From the NCBI GenBank assembly GCA_033439265.1, contig JAVTVX010000005.1:6148001-6212000 (forward strand): DNA of 64,000 nucleotides. The letters run 5' to 3'. Positions within the stretch are counted from its first letter, which is position 1. Every line of letters starts with the position of its first letter. Below, in pieces: positions 1 to 8,515 of the stretch. The DNA comes from Dillenia suffruticosa (Eukaryota; Streptophyta; Magnoliopsida; Dilleniales; Dilleniaceae). The position numbers and the translations under genes were made by a program. The notes under the pieces were generated by a model, which made no database searches, was not told the DNA's origin, and was given only the letters and a program-made list of their open reading frames with translations.

Positions 1-526
1 GCTTGCGCTCGTGCTGGAGGTGCGTAGGGGCTCGGGCAGAGGCGCGCAAGGGCGCGCTTGGGTCGCGCGCTGGGTGTCGCGTGCTGCTCGTGTGCTGATC
101 GAGCGCTGCTCGCGCGCTGCTCGTGGGCTGCTCGCGCGCTGCTCGCGGGCTGCTCGTGCTGGGCTGGCGCTGGGCTCGCGCGCTGCTCGCGCGCTGGCTC
201 GCGCTAGCTCGCGCGCTGTTGTGCGAAGGAGAGGAGCTGCAGCGGCGCTCGTGCAGAGAGGAGCTGCAGCGGCTCGCTCGCGGGAGGGGGGAAGCTGCAG
301 CGGCTGTGGGTGGCGCTGGTGGTGACCGGCGGTGTTGGCGGCGGCGGCGGCAGCGGGAGGGGAAGAGACACGGCGGCGGGGAGAAGGGAAAAGAGAGAAG
401 AAAGAGGGAGAGAAGAAGAGGGAGAGAGAAGAGAGAAGAGAGGGGAAAAGAGAGAGAGAAAATTGGGCTTTAAGCCCTAATTTTGTTTTTTATTTGTTTT
501 TTATTTTTTTTTAATTGGGTATTACA
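1..526 (-). repeat. G1 3' LTR, partial (window edge)
   Basis: It matches 7985-8510 of the other G1 LTR and ends (plus strand) with GGGTATTACA next to the polypurine tract. It carries a GC-rich tract built on GCGCGCTGCTCG-like repeats, a purine-rich GA/GAA tract and a T-rich run. The rest of the ~2.55-kb LTR lies left of the window. Confidence 0.93.
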
Positions 527-545
527 TTTTCTAACCCCCTAAAAA
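527..545 (-). other. G1 polypurine tract (plus-strand primer)
   Basis: On the minus strand the core TTTTAGGGGGTTAG (531-544) followed by AAAA directly abuts the TGTAATACCC start of the 3' LTR. This is the expected place for the RNase H-resistant primer of second-strand synthesis. The same core recurs in the G1 leader at 5788-5801. Confidence 0.85.
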
Positions 546-574
546 CAAGTCTCGTCCTCGAGACTAAAAGAAAA

Positions 575-1297
575 CTATACAGAAAATAGATGGGAGTACT
601 GTTTCCTCATGGCTTCCTCAGGCTTCCAAGTTTGTTTCTCGACCTGGTCGCTCCTCCACAAGACTTTGACAAGAGGAACCTCTTTGCTCCGTAGCTTTCT
701 GACCTGTCGATCCAGAATAGTCACGGGCTGAACAGGTAAACTCAAGTCCTCTCGAAGCTCAATTGGCGGAGCTTCTAAAACGTGTGAGGGATCTGGCTGA
801 TATCTCTTAAGTACTGAGACATGAAATACATCGTGAACACGCGATAGATCTGCTGGCAGCTCCAATTTATATGCTACACTTCCGACCCTGTCAAGGATAC
901 GGAATGGCCCAATATACCTGGGACTCAACTTCCCTCGCTGCCCAAATCGAATGACTCCCTTCAAGAGAGATATCTTTAAGAATACCATGTCTCCCACAGT
1001 AAACTCTAGAGGTCGCCGCCTACGATCTGCATAGGATTTCTGTCTATCCTGGGCGGCTTTTATCCGCGTACGGATAATCCTCACTTTCTCCTTCGTCTCC
1101 TCTACCAGCTCAACATTGGTGAGTCGTCGCTCACCAACCTCATCCCAGCACAACGGGGTACGACACTTCCTCCCATACAATGCCTCGTAAGGTGGCATGC
1201 CAATGCTCGCCTGATAGCTATTATTATAAGCGAATTCCACCAACGGAAGATGCCGATCCCAACTCCCCCGGAAATCCATAACACATGCCCTAAACAT
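575..1297 (-). CDS. pol: G1 pol, C-terminal part: integrase end, GPY/F module, chromodomain-like tail (frameshifted)
   Basis: 240 residues continue the integrase of the upstream reading frame (1303-3963) after a frameshift near 1350-1360. Residues 1-60 hold the end of the integrase core (EFAYNNSYQ, ALYGRKCRTP). The GPF motif at residues 130-132 is the GPY/F module of chromoviral integrases. Residues about 191-240 form a chromodomain-like tail (VLWRSDQVEKQTW), thought in this family to steer integration to heterochromatin. The ATG at 1297 is only the first methionine after the frameshift, not a real start. Sequence upstream of it in this frame carries the HPQTDG region around the third catalytic acidic residue. 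The 3' end lies 30 bp before the polypurine tract. Confidence 0.92.
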   Translation of the reverse strand: MFRACVMDFRGSWDRHLPLVEFAYNNSYQASIGMPPYEALYGRKCRTPLCWDEVGERRLTNVELVEETKEKVRIIRTRIKAAQDRQKSYADRRRRPLEFTVGDMVFLKISLLKGVIRFGQRGKLSPRYIGPFRILDRVGSVAYKLELPADLSRVHDVFHVSVLKRYQPDPSHVLEAPPIELREDLSLPVQPVTILDRQVRKLRSKEVPLVKVLWRSDQVEKQTWKPEEAMRKQYSHLFSV

Positions 1298-1302
1298 GTC
1301 CT

Positions 1303-3963
1303 CTAAAGTCTGAATAGTTCTCTCTGACTGACCATCTGTCTGGGGGTGATACGCTTGCTGAAATTCAGTCTAGTACCCAAAGCCACCTGCAGACTGGGCC
1401 AAAAATGGGATGTAAATCTGGGGTCTCGATCTGATACTATCGACACTGGAACCCCATGCAGTCTCACAATCATATCAATATAGAGGCGTGCCAACCTTTC
1501 AAGCGAGTAATCACCCCTAATCGGGATGAAATGTGCGGACTTAGTAAGTCGGTCAACTATCACCCAAATAGCATCATGCTGTGCCGAAGTCCGCGGTAAT
1601 CCCACTACAAAATCTATCGTGATATGCTCCCACTTCCACTCAGGAATGGGAAGGGACTGCAAAGTGCCAGCTGGACGCTGGTGCTCAGCCTTCACCTGCT
1701 GACATACAAGGCAACAAGCAATGAATTCTGCAATTTCCCGTTTCATACCCGACCACCAATAACTGTCTCTGATGGTGCGGTACATTTTGGTACTACCGGG
1801 ATGTAAAGCATAGGCAGATGAATGAGCCTCCTCAAGAATAGCCCTGCGGAGATCACTATCTGCCGGTACACATACTCGATCTCGAAAAACCAACAGTCTA
1901 TCCTTGCGAACTCTAAAGTCGTCAATATCACCTCTGCTGGCTTTTTCATAAATATCTCGGAGCTCTTCGTCACTCTGCTGAAGCTCCCTGATACGATCGA
2001 GCAAACTCGGTCGAACCTCAAATCTGGCTAGTATAGCTCCCTGATCATCACTAGCCAACCTGACTCCCAAAGCTCGGAGTCCCAATAAACACGAGAGATA
2101 AGTACTCTCGGTAGTCTGAGAAGAGGAAGATGACTTCCGACTCAAGGCATCAGCCACCACATTAGCCTTGCCCGGATGATAATCAATAATGAGGTCATAA
2201 TCCTTTAGCAGCTCTAACCATCTCCGCTGCCTCAAATTCAGCTCCCTCTGAGTGAACAGATACTTTAGACTTTTGTGATCTGTAAACACTCTGCATGTGA
2301 CCCCATATAAATAGTGGCGCCATATCTTTAGCGCAAAGACTATGGCCGCCAACTCTAAATCGTGCGTAGGATAATTCACCTCATGCTTCTTTAGCTGCCG
2401 CGAAGCATAGGCGATAACTCTACCATCCTGCATCAATACACAGCCCAATCCCTGCCTACTGGCGTCACTGTACACCACATACTCTCGACTACTCGTGGGA
2501 AGGGCTAGAATCGGAGCGGACGTCAATCGCTGTTTGAGCTCCTGAAAGCTCACCTCACAACGATCATCCCATACAAACTTGACACATTTTCGCGTCAATC
2601 TAGATAACGGAGCCGCAATTTGAGAAAAGCCCTCTACAAACCTGCGGTAATACCCGGCTAGATCAAGAAAACTCCTGATCTCAGTCACTGTCTGTGGCTG
2701 CTCCCATCTCAAGATAGCCTCAACGTTCTGCGGATCAACAAAGATACCTTCCGCAGAAACTACATGGCCAAGAAAACCAATCTGCCGCAACCAAAATTCA
2801 TACTTGGTGAACTTGGCATAAAGCTGTCTCTCACGAAGAGTCTGCAAAATCACCCTAAGGTGCTGAGCATGCTCATCATCACTCCGCGAGTAGACTAAGA
2901 CATCATCAATAAAAACAATGACAAACCGATCCAAATAATCGTGAAAAATTCGGTTCATTAGGTCCATAAATGCGGCAGGGGCATTAGTCAGCCCAAACGG
3001 CATGACCAAAAACTCATAATGTCCGTATCGGGTGCGGAAAGCCGTCTTAGGCACATCCTCAGCCCTAATCCGCAGTTGATGGTAACCCGACCGGAGATCT
3101 ATCTTTGAAAATACTCTGGCACCCTGTAACTGATCAAAGAGATCATCAATACGTGGTAGTGGGTACCGATTTTTAACGGTAACTTTGTTCAGCTGTCTAT
3201 AATCTACACATAGCCGAAATGTGCCGTCCTTCTTTTTCACAAACAACACCGGTGCACCCCACGGAGACGTGCTAGGACGGATAAACCCCTTATCCAGCAA
3301 CTCTTGCAGCTGGACCTTGAGCTCTCTCAGCTCAGCCGGCGCCATCCTGTATGGCGGCATAGAGATAGGGGTAGTCCCCGGAGCTAAATCGATCTCAAAG
3401 TCAAACTCCCGAACAGGTGGTAGTCCGGGCAGCTCCTCGGGAAAAACATCAGGAAAATCCTGTACCACTGGGATATCCTCCAGTTTCGGTCCCTGAGCAG
3501 TGGTGTCAATGATATGAGCCAGGTAAGCCGCGAATCCGTCGCGAATCATGCATCTGGCCTCCAAAACTGAAATGACACAGTGGGGTAAAACCCGCCTCTC
3601 GCCCTCAAAAATCAACACTGGCCGATCGGGTCTTCGAAATTCCACCTGCTTCTTAAAGCAGTCAACTGAAGCCCGATGAATATGTAGCCAGTCCATCCCC
3701 AAGATGGCATCAAAATCAGTCATGGCGAGAGGGATTAGATCTGCCTTCAGCACTGTATCCCCAACTTTGATTTCACATTCTCTGTACACTGTGTCGCGCA
3801 CAATCTGCTCACCCAGAGGAGTGATGACCGATATCTCCTCGTCCAAAGGTGAGAGCGGTCTATCAGAGTGTCGGGAGAATTTATCGCTCACATACGAATA
3901 ATTAGACCCCGTGTCAATAAGGATACGAGCATCTATTCCGAAAATGGGTAGAGTACCTATCAT
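1303..3963 (-). CDS. pol: G1 pol: protease, reverse transcriptase, RNase H, integrase N-terminal part (frameshifted)
   Basis: 886 codons. Aspartic protease with DTGS at residues 17-20. Reverse transcriptase spans about 180-400, with the first catalytic Asp at 289 ([10 protein letters not shown]) and FIDD at 351-354. RNase H spans about 490-610, with acidic residues at D500, E537, D562 and D605. The integrase zinc finger has H714, H721, C751 and C754, and the core has D784 and D845. The last ~17 residues are out of frame: a frameshift near 1350-1360 cuts the protein before the third catalytic acidic residue, and the true frame resumes in 575-1297. The annotated ATG follows a likely intron (3957-4202) in the same frame as gag, so the natural product is probably a spliced Gag-Pol rather than an independently started Pol. 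Every catalytic residue I can check upstream of the frameshift is present. Confidence 0.96.
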   Translation of the reverse strand: MIGTLPIFGIDARILIDTGSNYSYVSDKFSRHSDRPLSPLDEEISVITPLGEQIVRDTVYRECEIKVGDTVLKADLIPLAMTDFDAILGMDWLHIHRASVDCFKKQVEFRRPDRPVLIFEGERRVLPHCVISVLEARCMIRDGFAAYLAHIIDTTAQGPKLEDIPVVQDFPDVFPEELPGLPPVREFDFEIDLAPGTTPISMPPYRMAPAELRELKVQLQELLDKGFIRPSTSPWGAPVLFVKKKDGTFRLCVDYRQLNKVTVKNRYPLPRIDDLFDQLQGARVFSKIDLRSGYHQLRIRAEDVPKTAFRTRYGHYEFLVMPFGLTNAPAAFMDLMNRIFHDYLDRFVIVFIDDVLVYSRSDDEHAQHLRVILQTLRERQLYAKFTKYEFWLRQIGFLGHVVSAEGIFVDPQNVEAILRWEQPQTVTEIRSFLDLAGYYRRFVEGFSQIAAPLSRLTRKCVKFVWDDRCEVSFQELKQRLTSAPILALPTSSREYVVYSDASRQGLGCVLMQDGRVIAYASRQLKKHEVNYPTHDLELAAIVFALKIWRHYLYGVTCRVFTDHKSLKYLFTQRELNLRQRRWLELLKDYDLIIDYHPGKANVVADALSRKSSSSSQTTESTYLSCLLGLRALGVRLASDDQGAILARFEVRPSLLDRIRELQQSDEELRDIYEKASRGDIDDFRVRKDRLLVFRDRVCVPADSDLRRAILEEAHSSAYALHPGSTKMYRTIRDSYWWSGMKREIAEFIACCLVCQQVKAEHQRPAGTLQSLPIPEWKWEHITIDFVVGLPRTSAQHDAIWVIVDRLTKSAHFIPIRGDYSLERLARLYIDMIVRLHGVPVSIVSDRDPRFTSHFWPSLQVALGTRLNFSKRITPRQMVSQRELFRL

Positions 3964-4202
3964 TTGAACAAATACACATAAACTTAGAATAATTTCAAAC
4001 CTGATATGTATATATATATGTCAAAATATTTGAGCCTCTAGGGCTTCTACAACCTCGGTGTACAAAGATGTCAGAGAGGTATCATGTCGACAAAAGGGAA
4101 CACAACTCAAAATACCTATACGACTGATACAATGCTGACATCCTCAAAAGAAGTGAAAATACGAATAATGATCCTATTCTACAGGATCAGAAGGAGGAGT
4201 AC
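3957..4202 (-). other. Putative GT-AG intron at the gag/pol junction of G1
   Basis: On the minus strand a GT at 4202-4201 follows ATGG inside the end of gag, and an AG at 3958-3957 precedes GTACTC at the protease start. The 246-bp interval is a multiple of three, AT-rich towards its 3' end, and contains the gag stop codon (4176-4174). Removing it would fuse the gag reading frame directly and in phase to the protease. Retaining it ends translation after Gag. The donor (G/GTACTC) is weaker than consensus. G2 has GTAATC at the equivalent place. No transcript evidence is available here. Confidence 0.6.
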
Positions 4203-4848
4203 CCATGATGATGTCGGGATTCGCCTGGGCGTCCTCATGCGTCATGGCATAAACCAGGGCCTGAGCCCTAGACTGCTGTCGTGCCTGAGTCTGCACTGTG
4301 TTACTCCCAGTCGTCACCCTGGGAGTAGAAACTGCTGGCCGAACAGGCTGCCCCTGCTGTCCCATACGAAGAGTATTAGTGCGGCTCAGTGAACTCTGTG
4401 CTCCGATTCCTAGCTCAGGGCAAGAACTCCTAATATGCCCCGGCTTCCCACAGTGGAAGCAAGTGACCGTCACTGAACAAGCTCCGCTTGGATGGGACTG
4501 ACTGCACCTGCGGCAATAAGGGTGCCGCTGAGTAGTAAACTGTGCAGGGTGAGTCGGTGCGGGCTGTCTAAACCCCTGGGAGTACTGTCCCCGTCCCAGC
4601 TCAGGAAATCCAGATCCAAATCCGCCTCTGTACGAACTGGATCCCCTGCCCCTCTTGGAATTCTCCGCAAAATGAGACTTCTCCTTCTTTCTCTTCTGCT
4701 CTCTGCTCTCTCTCTGCCTAGTCTCAGCGCGGACCAAAGCCTCCGCGCGGTGAGCAGAGTCTATCACCTCGGCCAGTGTAAACTGTGGAGTAACAGTCAT
4801 ATACCTCTTTATGCTGAGGTTAAGACCGTCCTCAAACTTGAAGCGCAA
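4174..4848 (-). CDS. gag: G1 gag, C-terminal part: nucleocapsid zinc knuckle
   Basis: 224 codons continue gag in the same frame as 4852-5634, after a single TAG. The first codon here is TTG, not a true start. Residues 40-105 are basic and Gly/Ser-rich. Residues 112-124 form a CX2CX3HX4C knuckle-like motif and residues 130-143 a classical CX2CX4HX4C knuckle (C130, C133, H138, C143), which in retrotransposon Gag packages RNA. The last residues before the stop run across a potential splice donor at 4202, so the C-terminal tail would be replaced by Pol sequence in a spliced product. Confidence 0.9.
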   Translation of the reverse strand: MRFKFEDGLNLSIKRYMTVTPQFTLAEVIDSAHRAEALVRAETRQRESREQKRKKEKSHFAENSKRGRGSSSYRGGFGSGFPELGRGQYSQGFRQPAPTHPAQFTTQRHPYCRRCSQSHPSGACSVTVTCFHCGKPGHIRSSCPELGIGAQSSLSRTNTLRMGQQGQPVRPAVSTPRVTTGSNTVQTQARQQSRAQALVYAMTHEDAQANPDIIMGTPPSDPVE

Positions 4849-4851
4849 ATA

Positions 4852-5634
4852 CTAAGGTGTGGTCAGATCTGGTACAAATGCGGCAAGTCTCCGCATGTCT
4901 GCCTCATACTCCGAGACAGATCTGGACCCCTGTGTAAGCCGTCCCAACTCTGACCTCATCCGGTCCTGCTGGTAGAGTGGGAAAAATCTGCGGTCAAACT
5001 CCCGAAGGAAGTCGTCCCACCGCAATGGCTCTATCGCCTCATCAGTAAGGGTCTCCCACCATGAGAGGGCCTCTCCCCCTAATAATCGCTCTGCCACTTT
5101 CAGGCAGAGCTTCTCTCCAATCCCCAGATCGGTCAAAATCCTGCGGGTGCGGTTGATCCAATGCTTGGCTGCCGCAGCATCACCAAGCCCTGTGAAATCC
5201 GTGCACCCTAGCTGACGAGCGTCCTTAACCAATTGAGTCAGCTCATGTACCCGTCTAAGAATAGCCGATGTGGCCTCACTCGGCTCGGACAAAGTAGAAG
5301 GACCGGCCACCGGCGGTGGAACCGGTGCCGTAGGAACTGGCGCCGCTGCAGGTGCAGGAGCCGCTGTAGGTGGTGGTGGGGGCGGAATCTGAACCCCATG
5401 CGAAGCGTACCACTCATACACCTGCCTAAAGGCGTCGAGTGTGGGTACAGGAGTCTCAGCCTGAGCAGTTGGCTGAGTAGGTGCCGGTGGTGGCACGCGA
5501 GTCGAGGTACGATCCTCCGGCTCATCTAAGTCCTCTCGTACTCGTGGGGTCTCGGGTGCCCGAGGTGCATCTGGCACTAACAGATCCTCAAGCGATGCGA
5601 ATCTAGCACCTCTCCTTCCACGTCTAGGTGGCAT
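4852..5634 (-). CDS. gag: G1 gag, N-terminal part: capsid domain, ended by a premature TAG
   Basis: 260 residues starting with MPPRRGRRG, a basic N-terminus, then a Pro/Ala-rich linker (about 45-120) and a retrotransposon Gag capsid region (about 145-257) with the typical KHWINRTRRIL, ALSWWETL and FDRRFFPLYQQ patterns. The frame stops at TAG (4854-4852) but stays open on the far side (TAT TTG CGC) into the zinc-knuckle part, so this is one gag gene with a point nonsense mutation. The 5' leader (5635-5937) separates it from the primer-binding site. Confidence 0.92.
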   Translation of the reverse strand: MPPRRGRRGARFASLEDLLVPDAPRAPETPRVREDLDEPEDRTSTRVPPPAPTQPTAQAETPVPTLDAFRQVYEWYASHGVQIPPPPPPTAAPAPAAAPVPTAPVPPPVAGPSTLSEPSEATSAILRRVHELTQLVKDARQLGCTDFTGLGDAAAAKHWINRTRRILTDLGIGEKLCLKVAERLLGGEALSWWETLTDEAIEPLRWDDFLREFDRRFFPLYQQDRMRSELGRLTQGSRSVSEYEADMRRLAAFVPDLTTP

Positions 5635-5937
5635 AATTCTGCAAGAGAAAGATACTTATTATCATAAAAAGAATAGGCACGGTTCAAGAATTTTGAACTA
5701 ATCATAGCATGGCTACCTTCACAAAAGGATGAGATTCTTAGTTCAATAGGAGAAGAATATAGCAAGTTAGGTTAGATACAACCGTATCTAACCCCCTAAA
5801 ATAGATGAACTCATATGCCTATGACCATGCACTGGGACTTCATGACTGTATGAAACTCTCATGCATTGAGGACTTTAAACACAACACAAGTGGGAATGTT
5901 TTCAAAACTCTCTTCCTCCATAGCTCTCAACCAAGTC
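5635..5937 (-). other. G1 untranslated leader with an internal polypurine-like core
   Basis: About 300 bp lie between the primer-binding site and the gag ATG. No coding signal is seen. It contains the motif TTTTAGGGGGTTAG on the minus strand at 5788-5801, identical to the core of the 3' polypurine tract at 531-544. The G2 leader contains the same motif twice. Confidence 0.7.
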
Positions 5938-5949
5938 TCTCTGATACCA
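5938..5949 (-). other. G1 primer-binding site (initiator tRNA-Met)
   Basis: On the minus strand TGGTATCAGAGA starts 7 bp inside the 5' LTR. It is complementary to the 3' end of plant initiator tRNA-Met except for the last base (G2 has TGGTATCAGAGC). It marks the start of first-strand synthesis and fixes the orientation of the element. Confidence 0.92.
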
Positions 5950-6789
5950 ATCCAACTGTCACACCCCGAACCGGGATAGTGAGCAGCCGCCCGTTACCTT
6001 GGATGCCGGCTGTACTTTTACAAAAAATCTGACAGAACCTCCCCATATATCGGAGATCTCCCATATTAAAATAAACCTGTTACCTGTCCAAAAGGAGCCA
6101 TCCCGGCCTCAAAATGCATATATTATCCTCCACAACAAACTAGATCATCCTACTGCACAATTCAGGGCAACGCACGGCTAACAAACAATTCTCCACAGTC
6201 CTAACCACAGACCTCTACTGCCATGCCCCCATCAAAGACATGGACAGCCGCCAGTCGCCCCTCCTGTGATTTAGAGGAGGCACCGAGCGATCCTATAGGA
6301 CACTTCTAAGACATGACATATTCCCAAATATAGACGCAATGAAAAAGAAATGCCTCAATGCAATGTCATGCAGTGACATGAGAGTTCCACAAATTAAATA
6401 TCCATATTTATACAGTCATCCCAGAATTATAAAAAAATGGTCATCTATAGACCTCAAAATACATATACATCATCAATACAAATTTTCAGCGAAAATACAC
6501 AATAATTCCTCAAGTCCAGGCCTGATCTTCCAAAGAAACTGAGCGTCCTAAAAGCGACACTCCTTGTCAAATACTATCTCTGAAACAAAAGGGAAATGGG
6601 GGGTGAGTACTCGGGAAAGAATACTCAGTGAGTGAGTGGGTCAATGCAGTCATCAAATATGGAGTGTGAAACTGGAGTGTCAAAACATAAGTATATAAAT
6701 CATATTTCAAATCATCATGCTTTTCATTTCAACAATATATCACTTCACGTATTTTCAAGTCAAATATGCATTCAAAGTACCATCATTTA

Positions 6790-7100
6790 AAATCATAGAG
6801 CTGCCAGCCGAAAATGTCCTGGCAGAGGTCTACCGCGACCTATGACAGGGGCACCGGGGGTGTTATATGCAAATTTCTTTAAAGTGCTCTCTACCCCGGC
6901 GTTGGCGACGAACCTCGTCCAGGTGCTAGACTTGGAGAGGATATCCAATCCAAATCCAAATCCTCCCCCTTTCGGGTTCAACCTGGCTAGTACCGTGTAG
7001 ATAATCAAATCACGACAACTCGTGGGATACCCCAGGCCTAGGCATATCCGGACGCCACCAAAGCGCCTCTCACGGTGTCCTTCGTAGCTACGGAACAATA
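6790..7100 (-). repeat. Conserved LTR core (G1 5' LTR)
   Basis: This block is recognisable in the G2 LTRs (about 26545-26895) and the G3 LTR (about 63605-63935), although the rest of those LTRs has diverged. It includes palindrome CGTAGCTACG at 7083-7092, the patterns TCTAGCACC and CGGGGTAGAGAG, and a hairpin GGTC-6nt-GACC at 6827-6840. Conservation across families suggests a function in cis, such as transcription control or RNA packaging; this is inference. Confidence 0.7.
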
Positions 7101-7700
7101 CATATCAAAGCCCTCAAGGTCAAAACCAATATCATATCAAAATGTACCGAAATCAGGTTCATAAACCAATGCAACATATAGCATAAAATGGCACATTATA
7201 CATTTCAACCACATGGATGAATAATTTCATAATTCAATACAGTTTTTGGACACTCCAACGGTTCACAAAAGTCAATTTTAAAACCAGTCAAAACATTTCC
7301 AACATACGACAAATCATGCTCATTATCAAAATGTTGTAAAACAGGATTTACATATTAAACAAAAGCATTGAAATAAATCTCACTCACAGATTTTGGGGAA
7401 GGTAGCGCACTCCCCAATAACACCAAAATACGCAAAACAAAGCGCCCCTCAATCGAGTCACCAAGAAAGCCAACCTAATCAAGTCATCACGATTTTCATC
7501 AATTTCTGACTATTTCAGGGTTTATCATTTTTTTTCTTAATTTCGTACGAACTCTAAATTCCTCAATTTATAAACAAATCAACTAATGCTACCTAATTTG
7601 ACAAAATTTATTCAAGGGTTGAAGAGATTTCATTTCTCTCACCTAGGATTCTTCGGATCTCGAATTTAGCTTTCGTTCGCCTGTTGGTTTGTTCTAAAAC

Positions 7701-7799
7701 CTGAATGTTTCCAAATTTGAAACAATTGCGAACAATTTAAGTCCAATACTAAAGAATTTCGAAACCCAAGTGCGAAAATCGAAACTTAGAGTCATTTAC
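7701..7799 (-). other. Putative short intron in the G1 LTR leader
   Basis: On the minus strand AAG/GTAAATG (donor GT at 7799-7798) and ACATTCAG/GTTTTAG (acceptor ending at 7701) bound a 99-bp AT-rich interval. The same arrangement sits at the same LTR position in G2 (25650-25749, 100 bp) and G3 (62913-62999, 87 bp), with conserved exon-like flanks. Confidence 0.5.
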
Positions 7800-8461
7800 C
7801 TTCGCAGAGGCTCACGGACTGTCACGGGCCGTGGGCCGCGGGCTGGTGGGCTGGCGGGCCTGATGGGCCTGGTGGGCCGCGGGCCGGACTGGGCCGTGTG
7901 CTGGACTGGGCCGCAGTGGCTAGGGTCACGCTCGCGAGCTGGATCGAGCACTCGCGCAGTGGGTCGCACGCTAGAGCGCTTGCGCTCGTGCTGGAGGTGC
8001 GCAGGGGCTCGGGCAGAGGCGCGCAAGGGCGCGCTGGGGTCGCGCGCTGGGTGTCGCGCGCTGCTCGTGCGCTGATCGAGCGCTGTTCGCGCGCTGCTCG
8101 CGGGCTGCTCGCGCGCTGCTCGCGGGCTGCTCGTGCTGGGCTGGCGCTGGGCTCGCGCGCTGGCTCGCGCTAGCTCGCGCGCTGTTGTGCGAAGGAGAGG
8201 AGCTGTAGCGGCGCTCGTGCAGAGAGGAGCTGCAGCGGCTCGCTCGCGGGAGGGGGGAAGCTGCAGCGGCTGTGGGTGGCGCTGGTGGTGACCGACGGTG
8301 CTGGCGGCGGCGGCGGCAGCGGGAGGGGAAGAGACACGGCGGCGGGGAGAAGGGAAAAGAGAGAAGAAAGAGGGAGAGAAGAAGAGGGAGAGAGAAGAGA
8401 GAAGAGAGGGGAAAAGAGAGAGAGAAAATTGGGCTTTAAGCCCTAATTTTGTTTTTTATTT

Positions 8462-8500
<39 letters not shown>

Positions 8501-8510
8501 GGGTATTACA

Positions 8511-8515
8511 GAATG
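8511..8515. repeat. Target-site duplication GAATG, right side of G1
   Basis: GAATG follows the LTR end at 8510. The identical GAATG flanks both sides of the solo LTR in copy 2 (37318-37322 and 39882-39886). The left partner in copy 1 lies outside the window. Confidence 0.85.

Larger units (their letters stand above)
1..8510 (-). mobile_element. G1: Ty3/gypsy chromovirus retrotransposon (Tekay/Del-like), left end cut by window
   Basis: On the minus strand the order is 5' LTR (5957-8510), primer-binding site (5938-5949), leader, gag (5634-4174), pol (3963-575: protease, reverse transcriptase, RNase H, integrase, chromodomain), polypurine tract (527-545) and 3' LTR (526-1, incomplete). LTRs begin TGTAATACCC and end GGTGTGACA. 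Integrase following RNase H, a GPY/F module and a C-terminal chromodomain-like tail place it among the chromoviruses; the sequence style is closest to Tekay/Del, which is inference. One in-frame stop in gag and one frameshift in integrase make this copy unlikely to be autonomous. The visible parts of the two LTRs differ at about ten sites by eye, plus short indels in the GC-rich tract. Confidence 0.95.
5957..8510 (-). repeat. G1 5' LTR (2554 bp)
   Basis: Begins TGTAATACCC at 8510 and ends GGGTGTGACA at 5957 on the minus strand, with TG...CA termini. On the element strand it holds a long A-run, a CT-rich tract, a GC-rich repeat tract (about 7810-8210), a putative short intron (7701-7799), a possible second intron (6580-7642), and a conserved core (about 6790-7100) with palindrome CGTAGCTACG and a GGTC/GACC hairpin. 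It is nearly identical to the solo LTR at 37323-39881. The long open frames across the GC-rich tract are composition artefacts. Confidence 0.95.

Noticed and set aside
5938..5949. tRNA gene
   Set aside because: Only about 12 bp complementary to initiator tRNA-Met are present, at the expected primer-binding position; no tRNA fold.
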